A stretch of 64,000 nt of DNA from Drechslerella dactyloides (lineage: Eukaryota > Ascomycota > Orbiliomycetes > Orbiliales > Orbiliaceae): contig JAGTWJ010000001.1 of NCBI GenBank assembly GCA_020064725.1, positions 2,666,001 through 2,730,000 on the forward strand. Direction: 5' to 3'. The position numbers and the translations under genes are program-made. Of this stretch, positions 21,859 through 34,916 are shown in pieces; the stretch's first letter is position 1; every line of letters begins with the position of its first letter. The notes below the pieces were generated by a model that saw nothing but the letters and a program-made list of their open reading frames with translations, was not told the DNA's origin and made no database searches.

Positions 21859-24800
21859 TCAAAAGACAACAGGTGCAAACACAAACTCCCGGGGCTTGTG
21901 TTCGCTCCCCGCATCTGGGTCCCGGATCGCAACAGGCTCCGGCACATGCTCCCACTGTTGCCGCATCTGTGGGCTTTGAAGCGCCATCTCCAGCCAGACG
22001 ACGTCCTCGTTGACAGCTTCGAGCGCGTCTCGCAGCGTTTGGTACTCTGCGTCGCCGTCCGCGAGGTTACTTGCGATGAGGCCCACAATTTCGTCAAATA
22101 TTTCCTCGGAAACCTGCGTGTATGTTACCATGGCTTCGAGAAGGGGCATGACGGCGCCCCATATCTGGTTGTGTGGCGCGTAGGCAGTTATGTTTCTGGT
22201 GCTGCTGCCTGGTGCGAGGGGGGTCTGGCGCTGCACAGCTGTGGTTCCGCTGATTTCCTCAGACGTGTCTGCATGCTGCATCTGTATCTGCCGTTGTCGT
22301 TTCTTCTGCGCGTCTCGCTCCTCGTCGACTTTTCGTTTGGCTTTGGTCGCTATCCCGCGTATCAAGGGCCAGGCTTCTTCCATTCTCGACGACAGAAAGT
22401 CGCCACAGTCGATACAGAGCCGGGTTACGGTCACCAGCGTAGTGACGACCACGTGGGGTTCCCCGTCCTGTAGTCGATCGATTACTACCGGCCATAGCTG
22501 ATTGATAAGGGGTAGGAAATTGTCTTCCTGCTGCGAAAGCAGCGGGGATGCTGTGGAGATCAGCTGCAGGAGGTGGAGGCGCAGCGCGGGGGATCTGGAG
22601 GTTAGAAAGTTCTGCGAAAGGCGTGCAATGGACTCGATCATCAGGTAGGTGTGACTGGGTTTTGGCTCGGGGTTTTGGGTGGCAGCAGGTGAGATATCAT
22701 CGCCACCCTCCTCTTCCAGCGGGTTTGGAGGCTCGGTTTTCGGCTTTCCCCACGGCTTGTGAGGCGTCTCCAGGGGTTCATCAGCATCCGGAATCTCTTC
22801 GACCGTCAGTGGCCGTGACTGCCGTTCCAGCTGCTTATGTAAATTGCTGAACACATCGTCGAGGGCCATGATATGCTTCCGCTTCCGCCTGTTCCTCTTC
22901 TCGCCCGGTTCCAGCCCTTCACCCCCACCCTGCCCCTGGCCAGATCCATCAGTGAGCAGCTTGATTTGGCCAGCTGTCGCACCCGCGCTCTCCTCAACAA
23001 TCGCCTGTAGCACTGCGAACAAGCTTTCCGTCAACGTCTCGTAGCCATGATAGTTTTCCAGTGCTGCAAATATCGACACGACGAGGTCGTCTAGAAACGG
23101 CACGATCTTAGGGCCGGACAACTTGATCATCATGAGTAGCACGAGCGGCGCCTGCGGCTGCACGTTGAACATGTTTAGCTTCAGCGATACGGCATTTACA
23201 AGGTAATCTGCGTTTTCAACCAGTAGGTCGCGGGTAGAGCCGTACCCGCATGCGCTCGCGATGGCGTCGAGTGTCACGATGGCGTGGGTTTGCACGGTAG
23301 ATACGGAGGAACCGAAGAGGTGGACGACGGGGTAGAGAGCGTCGACTAGCTCGGTCTGGAAGTCGGATTTCATCGTGCTTGCGGTGTAGGCGAGGACCTC
23401 GAGCGAGATGCAGGTTAGCTGGGGGAGCGTCTCCGAAGCGTCGTAAGTGTCCAGTAACAAGGACAGCGCGACGGAGTAGAGCTCAGCCGTTAGTTGTGGG
23501 GCCTTTCGTGTGGTTGGGGTAATGCTATCGACGAGCCAGTCGTCTTGCGATTGGGATTGAGAGGCGCGGAGGATGTTAAGGGCCATCCACATTGATATCG
23601 CCTTGCTTAGGTCTGTCCCTTCGCGGGCTTCTCTGACGTGTTCGTGCACAAGTTGCAGTCCGACGGAGGTCCCGCCGAGCATTTGGAGTAGTTTGGATGT
23701 GTTCTCCGAGGTCTCCTCTTGCGGTTTGCCTGGCATGATGACGGCGGGATAGACAATCTCGCTTTGCGTGCTCCGTTGTATCAGCTCGATCGATGCCGGG
23801 GATATTGTTGACACCACGTTCTCCGGGCTGATTGCAGGCGTGCTACGCTCGCTGAGGTTTATGATGCTGTCTTTCATGTTCCGCGAGAAGAGGTCCAGCA
23901 GTATTTCCGAGCTCTGGCCGAGGTCTGACAAGATCTTGAAGGATACCGCAACTTGCCGAAGCAGGTGCGACTTTTTATCTTCGTCATTTTCCTGCAGGAC
24001 CCGAGGCAGCGATAAGATCCAACCGTGTAAGCTCTTCTGCAAAATCTGGGCGATCGTGTCGTTGAAGCCGGCTAATGTTGTGATGGACTCCTGGGCCTGC
24101 GAGCTCAAAGTTTCCTCCTTGTCCGCAGACAAGCTGATGAACGTTTCGACTGTGACCGGTAGAGACGATTCTAAAGACTGAGAACAGTCTCGCGCGATCG
24201 CTTGGCAGAGCTTAAACAACGCCTTCTTCACATTTAACATCCTGTGCTTCCGAAGGCCGTATACCCCCGTTAGACCCATGCGGACTTGCTCGGATGTTGC
24301 GTGGAGCCACGACTGCGTCCTTACAGTCGTGATTGAGTTGCTATTGAGCGACCCGGTCATGCCATCCGACGAAGGCAGATTGGAGGTCTTGATGTCCATG
24401 AGGACGATTCGTATCACATCGGATAGCGTCTCGAGGGCTTTCACGAGTGCCTTCGATTTTCGGGAGCTGCTGTTCCGAAAGTCCAGGAATTTGCACAGCG
24501 TCGATGCAGTTCCCGGTAAGAAGCTCGCCAGGACATCGTCGTCGCTAATGCATCCTGTGAAAAGGTGCTGGACGGCACTGACAGCAGCGACCTGGAGGTC
24601 TACGAAGGCGGTAGCCGGGATGGTATCCAACAGTACTGTCAGGGAGTGTCCGAGTGACGGTGCAATCTCGACGAGCCCAAACTGACTCCTGGCAGCTGAA
24701 GAACGCGATACTGCTGCGAACAGAGATTCTAGACAGCGTGTCGCCGCCAGCTTTGTCTCGTCAGACGCCCTCGAAGGCCGACTTCCATCTGCCGGGCCGC

Positions 24801-25235
24801 CGATGATGAATGTCACCAGGATCATAAGCTGCTTGGCAAGCTCGCCAGCAATATTGACGTGCCAACATTTCGATATCAGGATATGCAGACATTGCAGCGT
24901 CAGTTCGATTACCCTGTCGGTGAACACTTGCTGTCGACTAAAGATGTGGTGCAGCGGGAAGAAAACGTAGTCTCCGAAAGCCGGGTTAATGATCCCTTCA
25001 ACCTGGCTGATCTGCTGCAAGCTCTGAAGAAGCTCCTCGAGCCTCTGAACGAGCTGCCTTGACGTCTGGGAATCGATGTCGGTTCGAAGCACGAGCTCAC
25101 TGACCGCGACGCATTTGGGTTTGAGCTGTGTGCTTGTTAGCGAAGCTGTGGTATTTTATTCATGATCATGGGCATGGTGGGTCTAGTTACCTCTGCGAAA
25201 GCTTGCTTCCGCCGTACCTCGATGCTATCCGCCAT
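21859..25235 (-). CDS. TTI1: TEL2-interacting protein 1 (TTT complex subunit Tti1)
   Basis: Two exons on the minus strand, 25235-25191 and 25125-21859; 1104 codons (1103 aa). Tti1 joins Tel2 and Tti2 in the co-chaperone that matures PIKK kinases (TOR, ATM/Tel1, ATR/Mec1). The whole protein reads as alpha-helical HEAT-like repeats. Family hallmarks near the N-terminus are AFAELKPKCVAVSELVL, built across the 65-nt intron, and then GDYVFFPLHHIF. An acidic/basic linker around residues 750-830 (EPGEKRNRRKRKH) separates the two helical halves. The ATG at 25235 opens a 15-codon first exon. Without it the long frame has only a GTG start. It is divergent from the NFKBIL1-like gene. Confidence 0.88.
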
Positions 25236-25501
25236 TTAAACGAGGGTGTGTCATAGCAGCATGATGCCTGAATTTGATATCGAACACTGTAATCATATGC
25301 GATACACCTTCCGTGGTCGTGACTCACGAGATGGTGGTGCTGAGGTTGGTTGGAGGATTGTCTGGTTTGTCACGGATGTCCTAAGCGATGCTATATAGCT
25401 GTGCGGCTCTGCAACTACACGCTTTAACTGTCTCTTCAAATAATCAACCATCCCTCGCAAACAAGCTACATCCTATCAACAAGCAACAACCTCACGGCGC
25501 C
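25236..25501. promoter_or_regulatory. shared divergent promoter, TTI1 / NFKBIL1-like
   Basis: Only 266 bp separate the two start codons, so both promoters and leaders must lie here. A plus-strand ATG at 25388 is in frame with the downstream gene but is probably in the leader. No specific factor site is claimed. Confidence 0.55.
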
Positions 25502-26479
25502 ATGGACGTCTCCGCGGCTCCAAAGATCGATGACGCCTACACCAGCTCCACGGCGCGAAAGGGCAAGCTTCGCCTGAAATCTAAACGGCGATCCGACAGA
25601 CACGACGACCGCTACAAAGACCGCCATTCGCCCTCGCGCGGGCGCTCGACATCACCCATAGACTACAGCCGGAAGAGACGAAGACAACCAACAGTCGCGG
25701 AAACCGACGACCCGTCGCTTTACGATGACGTCTACCTACCTGGCCAGAACAGCTTCAAGTACAAAGATCCGGAGACCGCGTTCAAAGAGTCCCTATTCGA
25801 AGCCATGGCCGACGACGAAGGCGCTGCATATTGGGAGGGAGTGTACGGACAGCCTATACACCTATATTCCCGACCACGGGTGGAGAACGAGAAGGGCGAG
25901 CTGGAGGCTATGACGGACGAGGAATACGCGGCCTACGTTCGACGGCGGATGTACGAGAAGTCAGACGAGTACATGGAGGAAGAGCGCAAGCGGCACCAGA
26001 AGGAGCGAGAACACACGCGCAAGAAAGAGGCGGAGGAGAGGGCGGAGTGGCAGCGACGAGAACGGGAGCGATTATTACGCGAGAAGGAGCGACGGCAGAA
26101 GAAGTCGTCCGAGAAAGTTCAGAAAGCCTGGATGGCGTACGCAAACGCGTGGGAGGATATCACGAGGAAAGGTGGGGTTGAAACGCGCCGCCTTGAGATT
26201 CCATGGCCCGTGGAATCGGGACGGCGGGGCGATATATCTAAGGACGCGGTGGAGAGCTTCTTCAGGTCGGTGGAAGGGATGCCGCAGACCGCGGAAGCTT
26301 CAGAGCGAAAGTCATACGCGGACATGCTGCGAATTGAAAGAGTGCGATGGCATCCGGACAAGGCACTGCAGAGATGGGGCAGGGAGCTAGTCAGCGATGA
26401 CCTGCTCAAGGGGATCACCGCTGTGTTCCAGATAATTGATTCACTGTGGGCGACGGAACGTGAAGGCGACAAGCGATGA
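25502..26479 (+). CDS. NF-kappa-B inhibitor-like protein 1 (NFKBIL1-like), fungal form
   Basis: Single exon, 326 codons (325 aa), using the ATG at 25502 in a CGCCATGG context. An in-frame ATG at 25388 would add 38 residues lacking conserved character. The N-terminus is basic and RS-like (about 20-65: RRSDRHDDRYKDRHS). The middle has a highly charged coiled-coil (about 135-215, with repeated ERK/ERE). The C-terminal block has LEIPWPVESGRRGDIS and then IERVRWHPDKALQRWG. That WHPDK block is shared with animal NFKBIL1, where ankyrin repeats precede it; none are seen here. Animal relatives associate with mRNA processing; the function in fungi is inferred only. Confidence 0.68.
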   Translation: MDVSAAPKIDDAYTSSTARKGKLRLKSKRRSDRHDDRYKDRHSPSRGRSTSPIDYSRKRRRQPTVAETDDPSLYDDVYLPGQNSFKYKDPETAFKESLFEAMADDEGAAYWEGVYGQPIHLYSRPRVENEKGELEAMTDEEYAAYVRRRMYEKSDEYMEEERKRHQKEREHTRKKEAEERAEWQRRERERLLREKERRQKKSSEKVQKAWMAYANAWEDITRKGGVETRRLEIPWPVESGRRGDISKDAVESFFRSVEGMPQTAEASERKSYADMLRIERVRWHPDKALQRWGRELVSDDLLKGITAVFQIIDSLWATEREGDKR

Positions 26480-29400
26480 GACGAACGGACGGGCGGTTTT
26501 CGCATCTGAGACGCGGGTGCCGTCGCGTTAGACTCGCGGATATCCACAGCTCCAGCGCCTACTTACGTGGTGGAGGGCCGAGCCGGCTTGCTTGGCTGGT
26601 GATATAGCTGGAGTTGAGAGTCGCATTAGGTGTTTAGGGAGCCAATTATAGATCCTTCCGGAAATTCAAGGCATCAACGTTGGGGGAGATATCTTGGTAG
26701 ACAGAGAATGCTACCTCGGCACCATTTGCTGGCGTCAGGATGCGGAACGTTGATAGATGCCGACATGCTCTTACTTACTACTTATATATCGGCTGCGTCT
26801 TCAGCTACTACTAACACCATCGCCAGAAATGCATCCAACAGGCAGCCGAGATGCCCGGGAGAACTGAAACCAGAGCCGCCGAAGGGCCCTGGCCGGGCGG
26901 ACAGCCTCGAGCGACTCCCCGGACGCCAACCAAACTTTTGCCTCTTTGTGCCATGGTTGCGATCGCCGAACAGAAATAGTTTTTTTTCTTCACCAAACGG
27001 CGTCGTCGGTGGCAGGCAAGCTGCGGATTTAAGGCGGTTCCGCAGACAAACGGTCCAGTGAGGCCATGAGCAAGTGCACGCCGAGGAGCCCCACCGCGCT
27101 CTATTCCGCATGATGCGGTGCATGATGCGGTTTCCAACTGCATGTCGGCTTTTGGATTACTGTTTCGCGATCGAAATTGCCTGTCTGAGCAATTCCCCTC
27201 TCGGCGAGGAATTGTCGGGGAGGAAGCTGACAGGCTCCATTCATTCTCGCCGTGAATTGGCTGAACCCAGCGGCCTGCCTGTGTCCAGTTGCCGAAAGCA
27301 GTCACCAGGCGGCTTGTCGATCGCTCGAGCACCAGCGTCGACCTGACATTGGTGCTTGCGGGGCCACCATCCGGACGGTGCATGGCGTGGCATGGCGTGG
27401 CATGGCAGACAGGCAAGTGTGATGCTGGTGCTGATGCTGGTTCTAATGGTGCTGATACTGCCTGTCAGGTGTTTCAGCACGGGGCTCCGACTCGGCGTCC
27501 GGATCGTGATGGTGGTGGTGGTGGTGGAAGTGGAGGTGGAAGATGGTGGTGTCGAGACGCCATGAGGCTGGGACACGTTCTCGCCAAAGATGGATGTGAA
27601 CATCAAGGTCGGCCGACGGAGACGCGGCGTGGATTTTGAGCATAAACGGCCGACGCAAGAAGGCGGCGCCCACAGCGCAATTGTGCCATGGACGAAGCCC
27701 GGGATCGATGTCGAGATTGCAGTCGCAAAGGGGAACTTTCTCGACGTGTTCTGCGGGAGGAGAGCAAGAATCCACGCCCGCTGCATGCGAGGGGCGTGTG
27801 TAAATAATAACGCCAGATGGACTGCCGCCGGCCAGCTCTTCGACTTCCTCTCTTCCATTCTCACCCTCCTCTTCTGCGTCCTCCGAATCTTCATTCATTC
27901 TCATCGCCTGCTCTTACACACCCGCTGCTGCCATCTCGACTTTCGAAACCAATTGATGCGACTATGCTATGACCGCCCGTCCGGTCCCCTCAGACAGAGC
28001 TTGACCAAGCCCGCTTGAGCGAGTGTTCTGCCAAAACGCCCCGCATCCTGGCGGACAGCTGAGAGGCGTCAAAATAGCAAAAAGCATTGCGACCCGAGAG
28101 CTCGACAGCGATCCAGCATCCTCGACCTCAGATCCTGCCAGGTAATCGAGTCGGCCGCGAGACTAACAGGGCCGGGCACCCATCGGAGTAAGTATTGCCA
28201 ATCGGTCCTACCACCCGTTGTCCTCCACACGAGCCTTTCGCTTTTGATCGAGCTAGTGAGACCGGAGAGGCCTCGAGGCCCTCTTCTTATTATCTGCCTG
28301 TTCGCATTTTTCCCCACTCCGCTTTTGGGCATCAGCACGAAGCAGGTTTCGTCATCGGCAGCTGCAGCTCAACCCGAACCCTTGCCGATAGAGGTACAGC
28401 GGAGCCGGCCTGTGCATGCAAGCCTGAGTCCACCGACGTCTGCCTGCCTGTGGCCTTCCAACGTTTTCGACCGGGGCTGCTCAGCGCTGCCCGGCTCGTC
28501 AGCCAGCCAGCCTGAGAGGAATCATCCATCCCGTCTGCAGCTCTTGCCCCAGCAGCACGTCCCAGCATGTCCTTCGGCCAGTTTGATTTGGGCGGCCAAC
28601 CTTAAATCCATGTATCGTGGCCGGGTGCAATGTATCTGTCTGAGATTGTTTCCACCCGGCTGGGGGGTTTTGGGCTTCCTGCATATCATAATGCGCATAT
28701 CCCCCCTCCCCTCCCTTCAAACCTCCACCATGGTTAGTCAAGCTTCAGATTCTTCGAATCTTCTCTGCTGGAGTATCCAACTGCCAATGGTGCAGCATGA
28801 GGGAGGTAGGAAGGAGCAGACTCGAAGATCTAAATCCGATCGAAACAAGCCCGGGTAGCGCTGTAACGACGGCCTGTGATATGTGTCTTCTTATTTATAT
28901 TGGCAAGAAGGGCTCCCGCATGTGGCCGTTGACTTGAAGGGCTTAATTGCTTGAATGCCTGCTCCGCCTGCTCTTGAAACCTCTCCGTCCTCCCGTACCT
29001 CCTGCGTCCACGATCGTTCGCCGTGCCTTGTATACGTACATTACCGTATCCGCTCGAGTTCTTTTCTCCCATCGAATCCCTTGAATCCGTCGCCAAAAAA
29101 CACCCAAGTTCCTCCAAGATCCTTGGTTCCATCGGCTGCAGCGAACGTTAAACGCCATAGCCATCCTTGATATATCCGCAGTCCACCAGCGACCAGGAAC
29201 AAAACCCACCGAGCCCTCGACCAATCGATTCGACGCCCGGATCGATCATCGCCTGTCAGTGTTCTGCTCGCGATTGTGGCAATCGGACATAGCAGGCGAG
29301 CTCTTGCGGTTTTCTGGCTGGATAAGGTACCTTAGAATACTTTGATCAGAGACACAAACCTGCGCCATCCGGCTGCATTGCTTTTACTGCTACTGCTATC

Positions 29401-31709
29401 GAGCGAACGTTTCCGACGCTTTCGAGCTCGCCGGTGCTGCTAGCTGCTTCGCAAGTACCCTTAGCACGAAAAAGCTGCTTCTATATAACTTACGTTAGCT
29501 GCACATCCGCTGGCGGGCTTGCTGGCCGCCTGCGATTTGATTAATTCCTTTGCCTCTGCCGTTTCCTTCTCCGTTCCGTCAAGCTGTTGCGGTGGACCCG
29601 TCCAATCGAATCAATCGATCAAAACACCGTTTGGGAAGCCCCATACGCAACCTCAGGCGGAGCCCATTGCATCCCTTCCTTCCTCCCCTCCCTCCATCGA
29701 TCCATCAATCGGTCAGTCGGTCGGTTTTCTGCTGCTTGCTTACTCGCCTGCTTGTCTGCATGCCCTGCTATCGGCGGGAGGTGGAGATAGACCAGCTAGT
29801 CCAGCTGGGGCTAACTGCTTGAGATCCTCCCGTGTGTTTTTTTTATATCGCCCCTCCAAGCCATGCATCCGTTTTCATTGCCTGTTCGATTCGATTCGCA
29901 TGTACCCACACATACGTACATCCCAGCAGACTTGCCATGTACGTTTTTGCCGTACGTTCGCCGGCCGCTGGTGCTAGCACCTGCTAGTTTACCGCCAGAA
30001 AGCTCTTGTGTGTGTGGTGGTGGCAGCAGCGATATATTAAGTCAACTTTAATATATACGCCAGCTTGCTCTTCCTGGCCGGCCCCTCCAGAGCTTCTCCT
30101 CTCCGGCTTCCCCAACTTGAATCTCCCAGCTCTCTCCCTCACGCACGCTCTCCGATCTGGGAGAACCCGCCCGCCACTCCATCGGCAAGCTTTCCGGGGG
30201 GCGGAGGATTAGTATGTGCAGGCTCACTGACAAGATGGTCAATTGGTTCTAGCCACTCCCGCTTCCTTCACGCTCAGGTCGATAGCCGGACGGAGGCCGT
30301 CGACGGCTCTCTTTGACGAAGGCCCGGGCCCGTAGAACCGCCAGCCGTCGAATCCGGACCGCTTGCATCGCAAAAACTGCATCCACTTTCACCTCTTCCA
30401 TTTATTGTTCTATCCTTTCTGCCCTTTTTTCGGGCTGGCCGGGAAAGCTCGTTTCGTCACCGGGAACTCGGCTACGTAGACGAGCAAGATTTCCGAAGCT
30501 CTGCGAGTCCAGAAGTGAATGTACGAACCCGCGAGACAGGGCCGGGCGTCCTACCCTTCTACTGCATCTTTCCAAAGAAAACCCCCAGCTCACGAGGCCT
30601 CCTGGGCTCCATCCAAACGTGTTGAACGCTTCTGCCGGCTGTTGAGACTGACAATTGGCGCCGAAATGCGGGGTAGCAACATCGCACTAGATCGCAGCCG
30701 GAATTTATAGCCCTTCCATTCACAGCCAGTCGAATCCGCCCGCCCGCCGCGACGCCCGTGTCCGAGCTGCTGGTCCGTGAACGTCGATTCATTCCGGTAA
30801 GTCGGCCAGTCGGATTGCTGGAACCGAAATCGTGCGCGTCGATTCAAGTTGGTTTCGTTTCTTGTATGCGTCCTTAGCAGACTATTTCGCCCATATTGCC
30901 TTGCTCTTGAGTTCCGTTCGATCGTCTGGCGAATGGCACCGGCGTTTTTTGCTGCTCGCTGCCCGTGGCCTTTTCACGCTCGATCAGCCAGCTGTCGAGC
31001 GATCCAGAGCCGATGAAAAACAGGCAGGCGACGGCGACAGACACCCGAACCGCGAACAACGATAACATTTACACTCATTTCGTCGGAAGACAATACATTT
31101 CTCTTGCTCCGTGTGGGTGCTCTTCGAATTCGGGTCTTTCGCTGGGCATCGCCCGTCGCATAGGGTGTCGGAGCATCTTCGGTGTCCTTTAGACATGCCC
31201 CGAGGATTCTTCAATCGTTTTATTGCCGTTGCCGTTGGATTCAAGCTCAATCTCCCGAATTACTCGAGTCTTATGAAGCTGGCTAACATTTAGCCGTCTC
31301 GGTCCGCGCAGGAGTCTGTTCACCGCAGCAGTCTACCCAGATCCCATCCTCAAACCTAAAATTCCCTCGAACACGCTCGTTCTACCATAGTTTTGGACCG
31401 ACCAACTTTTGAATCCGCGGCAAATAAACGTGAGTTCCACACTGCAATGCATGCGATTGCACGAAGGCTGCAGATTGGGGCGGGATCTTGCAGAGAGAAT
31501 CCAGCGAATCGGCTTTCTCGCTCTCGGTCCCGAGCCGTCATCCAATCCGGGCGAGGAGGAGCCGTTTGATAGCACAAGACGCTAATTCGAGGCCCCTCGA
31601 TGCAGGAGTCAAACTCGATCCGACCGTCTCCAGCGTTCCCTGGGAGGCTCCAGTTCCATACAACTGTGATCAAGTCGAAGGCTCGAGCGGCCTCGAGGAA
31701 GACTCTTAT
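26480..31709. other. 5.2-kb region without a recognisable gene, upstream of PKA
   Basis: No frame on either strand shows family motifs, credible ATG context and splice-compatible neighbours together. The longest frames (27241-27894 minus, 28244-28858 plus) are low-complexity or start at non-ATG codons. Several GTAAGT-type donors (e.g. near 28188 and 30798) suggest spliced non-coding leaders. The most likely content is the promoter and long 5' leader of the PKA catalytic gene, possibly with non-coding transcripts. Confidence 0.5.
27381..27407. repeat. short tandem repeat, CATGGCGTGG units
   Basis: Two exact CATGGCGTGG copies followed by CATGGCA. A related GCATG pentamer array occurs at 54369-54389. 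Confidence 0.8.
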
Positions 31710-33418
31710 ATGCCGAACATAGGATCAGTGTTTAGATCGAAGAAAAAGAAGGACAAAGACGAAAAAAGTCACAAAGAAAACGGTCCTACAGACATCATTA
31801 TCGAAGAGCCTCCCGTTACACCGTCTACCGAAGGATCGATCCGCCAGTCGTTGGGCTCCGCACCCTCGACAGCGACAACAGCAAACTCACATTCCGGCGG
31901 AACTATATCTGCGAACAAACAACCGCCGTCGCCAACCGCTTCAACTGGCCCGCTTGCGGCTAAGGACGATCCGATGACAACACCGGCGGCCCCCGAGTCG
32001 CATGCCGCCTCAAATGTGCGTTCCGATTTCCCATTTCCCCATTTTGGTCAATCGCAGAGAGCCGATGGGCTGGTATCGCGATATCGATGCGGCTGCTGAT
32101 ATGACTTTTTCGGGATTTCAGGCGAACCCCGCAGGCCCGGGCCACAATAGTGAGTCGGCGAATTCCAATGCGCACACTACCGTGCACGTAAATCTAACAG
32201 ACAGCTAACGCAGGAGCGCCGAGTCAAGGTCAGAAAACCGAGCCAGTTTACCGGGCCACGAAAGGCAAATACACATTAAGCGACTTTACATTTCAACGGA
32301 CGTTAGGGACAGGAAGTTTCGGGCGTGTACATCTAGTACAGTCGAAACACAACCTCCGTTTCTATGCCGTCAAAGTGCTCAAGAAGGCCCAAGTGGTCAA
32401 GATGAAGCAGGTGGAGCATACAAATGACGAGCGACGTATGCTTCAGCGAGTCAAACACCCATTTTTGATCACACTCTGGGGAACCTTTCAGGATTCGAAG
32501 AATCTGTACATGGTGATGGATTTCATCGAGGGCGGTGAGCTGTTTAGTTTGCTGCGGAAGTCGCAGGTGAGATTTTTTTTATATCCGCATGAGTCTGGAG
32601 TTGACATATATTGACGTGGAGATTGATGACAGCGGTTTCCGAATCCCGTCGCCAAATTTTACGCAGCGGAAGTGGCGTTGGCTCTCGACTACCTGCACTC
32701 TCTGAACATCATATATCGTGACTTGAAACCGGAAAATCTGCTTTTAGACCGTCACGGCCATCTGAAGATTACAGATTTCGGGTTCGCAAAGGAGGTTCCA
32801 GATATTACCTGGACACTTTGCGGGACACCTGATTATCTGGCGCCAGAAGTCGTCGCGTCAAAGGGCTACAACAAGTCTGTTGATTGGTATGGAAATAAAC
32901 CGTAAACTGGCGAGACTACGAGGGCTATAACTAACGTGATGACGCGCGGGCAGGTGGTCACTAGGCATCCTGATCTTTGAGATGTTGTGCGGGTATACAC
33001 CGTTCTGGGATGGAGGCAGTCCAATGAAGATCTATGAGAACATTCTGCGTGGGAAAGTCAAATATCCGGCGTACATTCACCCCGATGCTATGGATTTACT
33101 ACAGCAGTTGATCACGCCAGATTTGACGAAGCGACTGGGTGCGTTTCGGCCGATCTCCCTCTCACGTGAATCCTACAAGGAGGCTAACAACGGAATTTAG
33201 GCAACCTGTATCACGGGTCCCGGTCTGTGCTGGAGCATGCATGGTTCGCAGAGGTCAACTGGGAAAGGTTGCTGAGCAAGCAGATCGAACCACCGTACGT
33301 CCCACCGGTCCGTGGTGGAATAGGAGACGCCAGCCTGTTCGACAAGTATCCCGAGGAGACGGAAGAATACGGCAAGGATGGACCCGACCAGTATGGGCAT
33401 TTCTTCACCGACTTCTGA
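31710..33418 (+). CDS. pkaC1: cAMP-dependent protein kinase catalytic subunit
   Basis: Six exons: 31710-32015, 32122-32149, 32214-32566, 32633-32886, 32954-33138, 33201-33418; 448 codons (447 aa). PKA-C is the effector kinase of cAMP signalling, controlling growth, conidiation and nutrient response. All kinase signatures are intact: GTGSFG (143-148), AVKV Lys at about 165, YRDLKPEN with the catalytic Asp at about 259, DFG at 277-279, TWTLCGTPDYLAPE with activation-loop Thr at about 290, and the hydrophobic FFTDF C-terminus of AGC kinases. The N-terminal ~110 residues are Ser/Pro/Thr-rich and start MPNIGSVFRSKKKK, like other filamentous fungal PKA-C proteins. The frame stays open upstream of 31710 without a better ATG. 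Exon 2 is only 28 nt. Confidence 0.95.
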
Positions 33419-34916
33419 ACGTTCCCGAAGGATGCATTGTCCCTGGTTGGTGGAGGCGGCGTCGACGTCTTTAGCTTGTTCCAACTTCTACTCCTACTTC
33501 TTCTTGGAGGGTTGGGTTGCTTCTGTCATATCTCTTTTCCTTTCTTTTCCTTCGCTGTTGGAATAGAACTAGGGTGGCGAGTAAGTTTTGACGTGATTTT
33601 ATTGATGATGATGACAAGCGCTGAAGCGTCCTTTGTTTTTGACAAAGACTCCAGCGGGGTGGATGGATATCGATCGATACCAAGAGGAGGCAAATGCAGA
33701 GAACGAGGTGGTCACTGGCGACCGGGGCAGTTATCCTTCGTGTCTTAACGTACCGTACAAGTTCACGGCGAGCGAGCGGGCACATGTATCCATACCCCCT
33801 CTGTAATGAGTGTGTATCTTGCGAGTCAACGTAACTCTTCCTCTCTTCTTTCCTTTATATATCCCACCGGCACCGGCACCTACCTACTTTCACTCACCCT
33901 TCCTTCCTCCCTTCCTCCTCCAGTGTCAGGCGTTCTCTCTCGTTTTTGCTTCCCTTGCTGTGGACGTGCGCACGGAAATCTTGTGGCCCTGTTTCTCCTC
34001 CTTCTTGTTTTTTTTTCTTCGACTTTTCTTTTCTTTTATTATGAGTCCCTGGCGATTGCGCTTGATCCAGCCCGTCAATTTTCCCTTTCTCTCCTATATC
34101 CCCTCTTCCTAGCCGGAATCCCCAGCCCTTTGCACACGCACACAAAAAATACCTATAGGGAAGGACGGAGTTCGACAAGATATTGATATCGATTCGAGAA
34201 AAAAAGATGCTATGCGAGTTTTTGGAGAAACGAAAAAAAAGTTCAGACGGAAAGGGGCGTGTGTGTGTTTGCTGTATGTGTGCTAGATTTTCGAATACCA
34301 GGTGTGCGTAGGGACGGTGCATAACGTAGCATGCACGGTAACGTATGGCATGATATGAGATGAGATGGCATTTGATGCATACATACATAAATACTTACAT
34401 TATAAGTGCCGCTGGATTCGTCTCGTTGCCAGCCGCCGTTAGATACTGAAGATATCGCCCGTGTAGGCTGCCGCATCCGAGAGGCCGGCTGTTTGAGGCC
34501 AGTGGTCATGCAGGGTTTTTTTGTATCAAGCGGTTTCTGATAGATGTGTATTGTTTGGCCGGACGGGTCCATACTATCATGCTGGCCGATTGATCGATTG
34601 ATAGTTAGGACACTGTTGCGGGGTTTAAGCAGGTGGCTGATGGATGTTATATATGCTTCTTCGGTACTGATAACACACTTTTTTTTCTTCGGCAGACGGT
34701 CAGATGTGGAGTGCGGGGCGTGGCTCTCTCTTCCGGTAGCTGCATGCTGGGGAAGGGTCCGATTGTGATCATGGCTCCGTATGCACGGTCATGATTCTAT
34801 TCCGTACGTAATGTACATTGCATGTGCGTGTATGTATGTACAGTGTTCTAGTCAAAGGAGTAAAGGTCGTATTGTACAGGTTTGAGGACGGTGGAAGAGA
34901 GGAGGGGAGGGAGATA
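33419..34916. other. convergent intergenic region, no gene seen
   Basis: About 1.5 kb between the 3' ends of the PKA gene and uL14m. It has pyrimidine-rich tracts (33830-34060) and no frame with protein character. It probably carries two long 3' UTRs. Confidence 0.5.

Noticed and set aside
27241..27894. 217-codon minus-strand frame
   Set aside because: Low-complexity Thr/Ser/His runs come from simple repeats; no motif or splice context.
28244..28858. 204-codon plus-strand frame with an apparent signal-peptide-like start
   Set aside because: It begins at TTG rather than ATG, and its composition is Ser/Pro/Leu-rich without conserved character.
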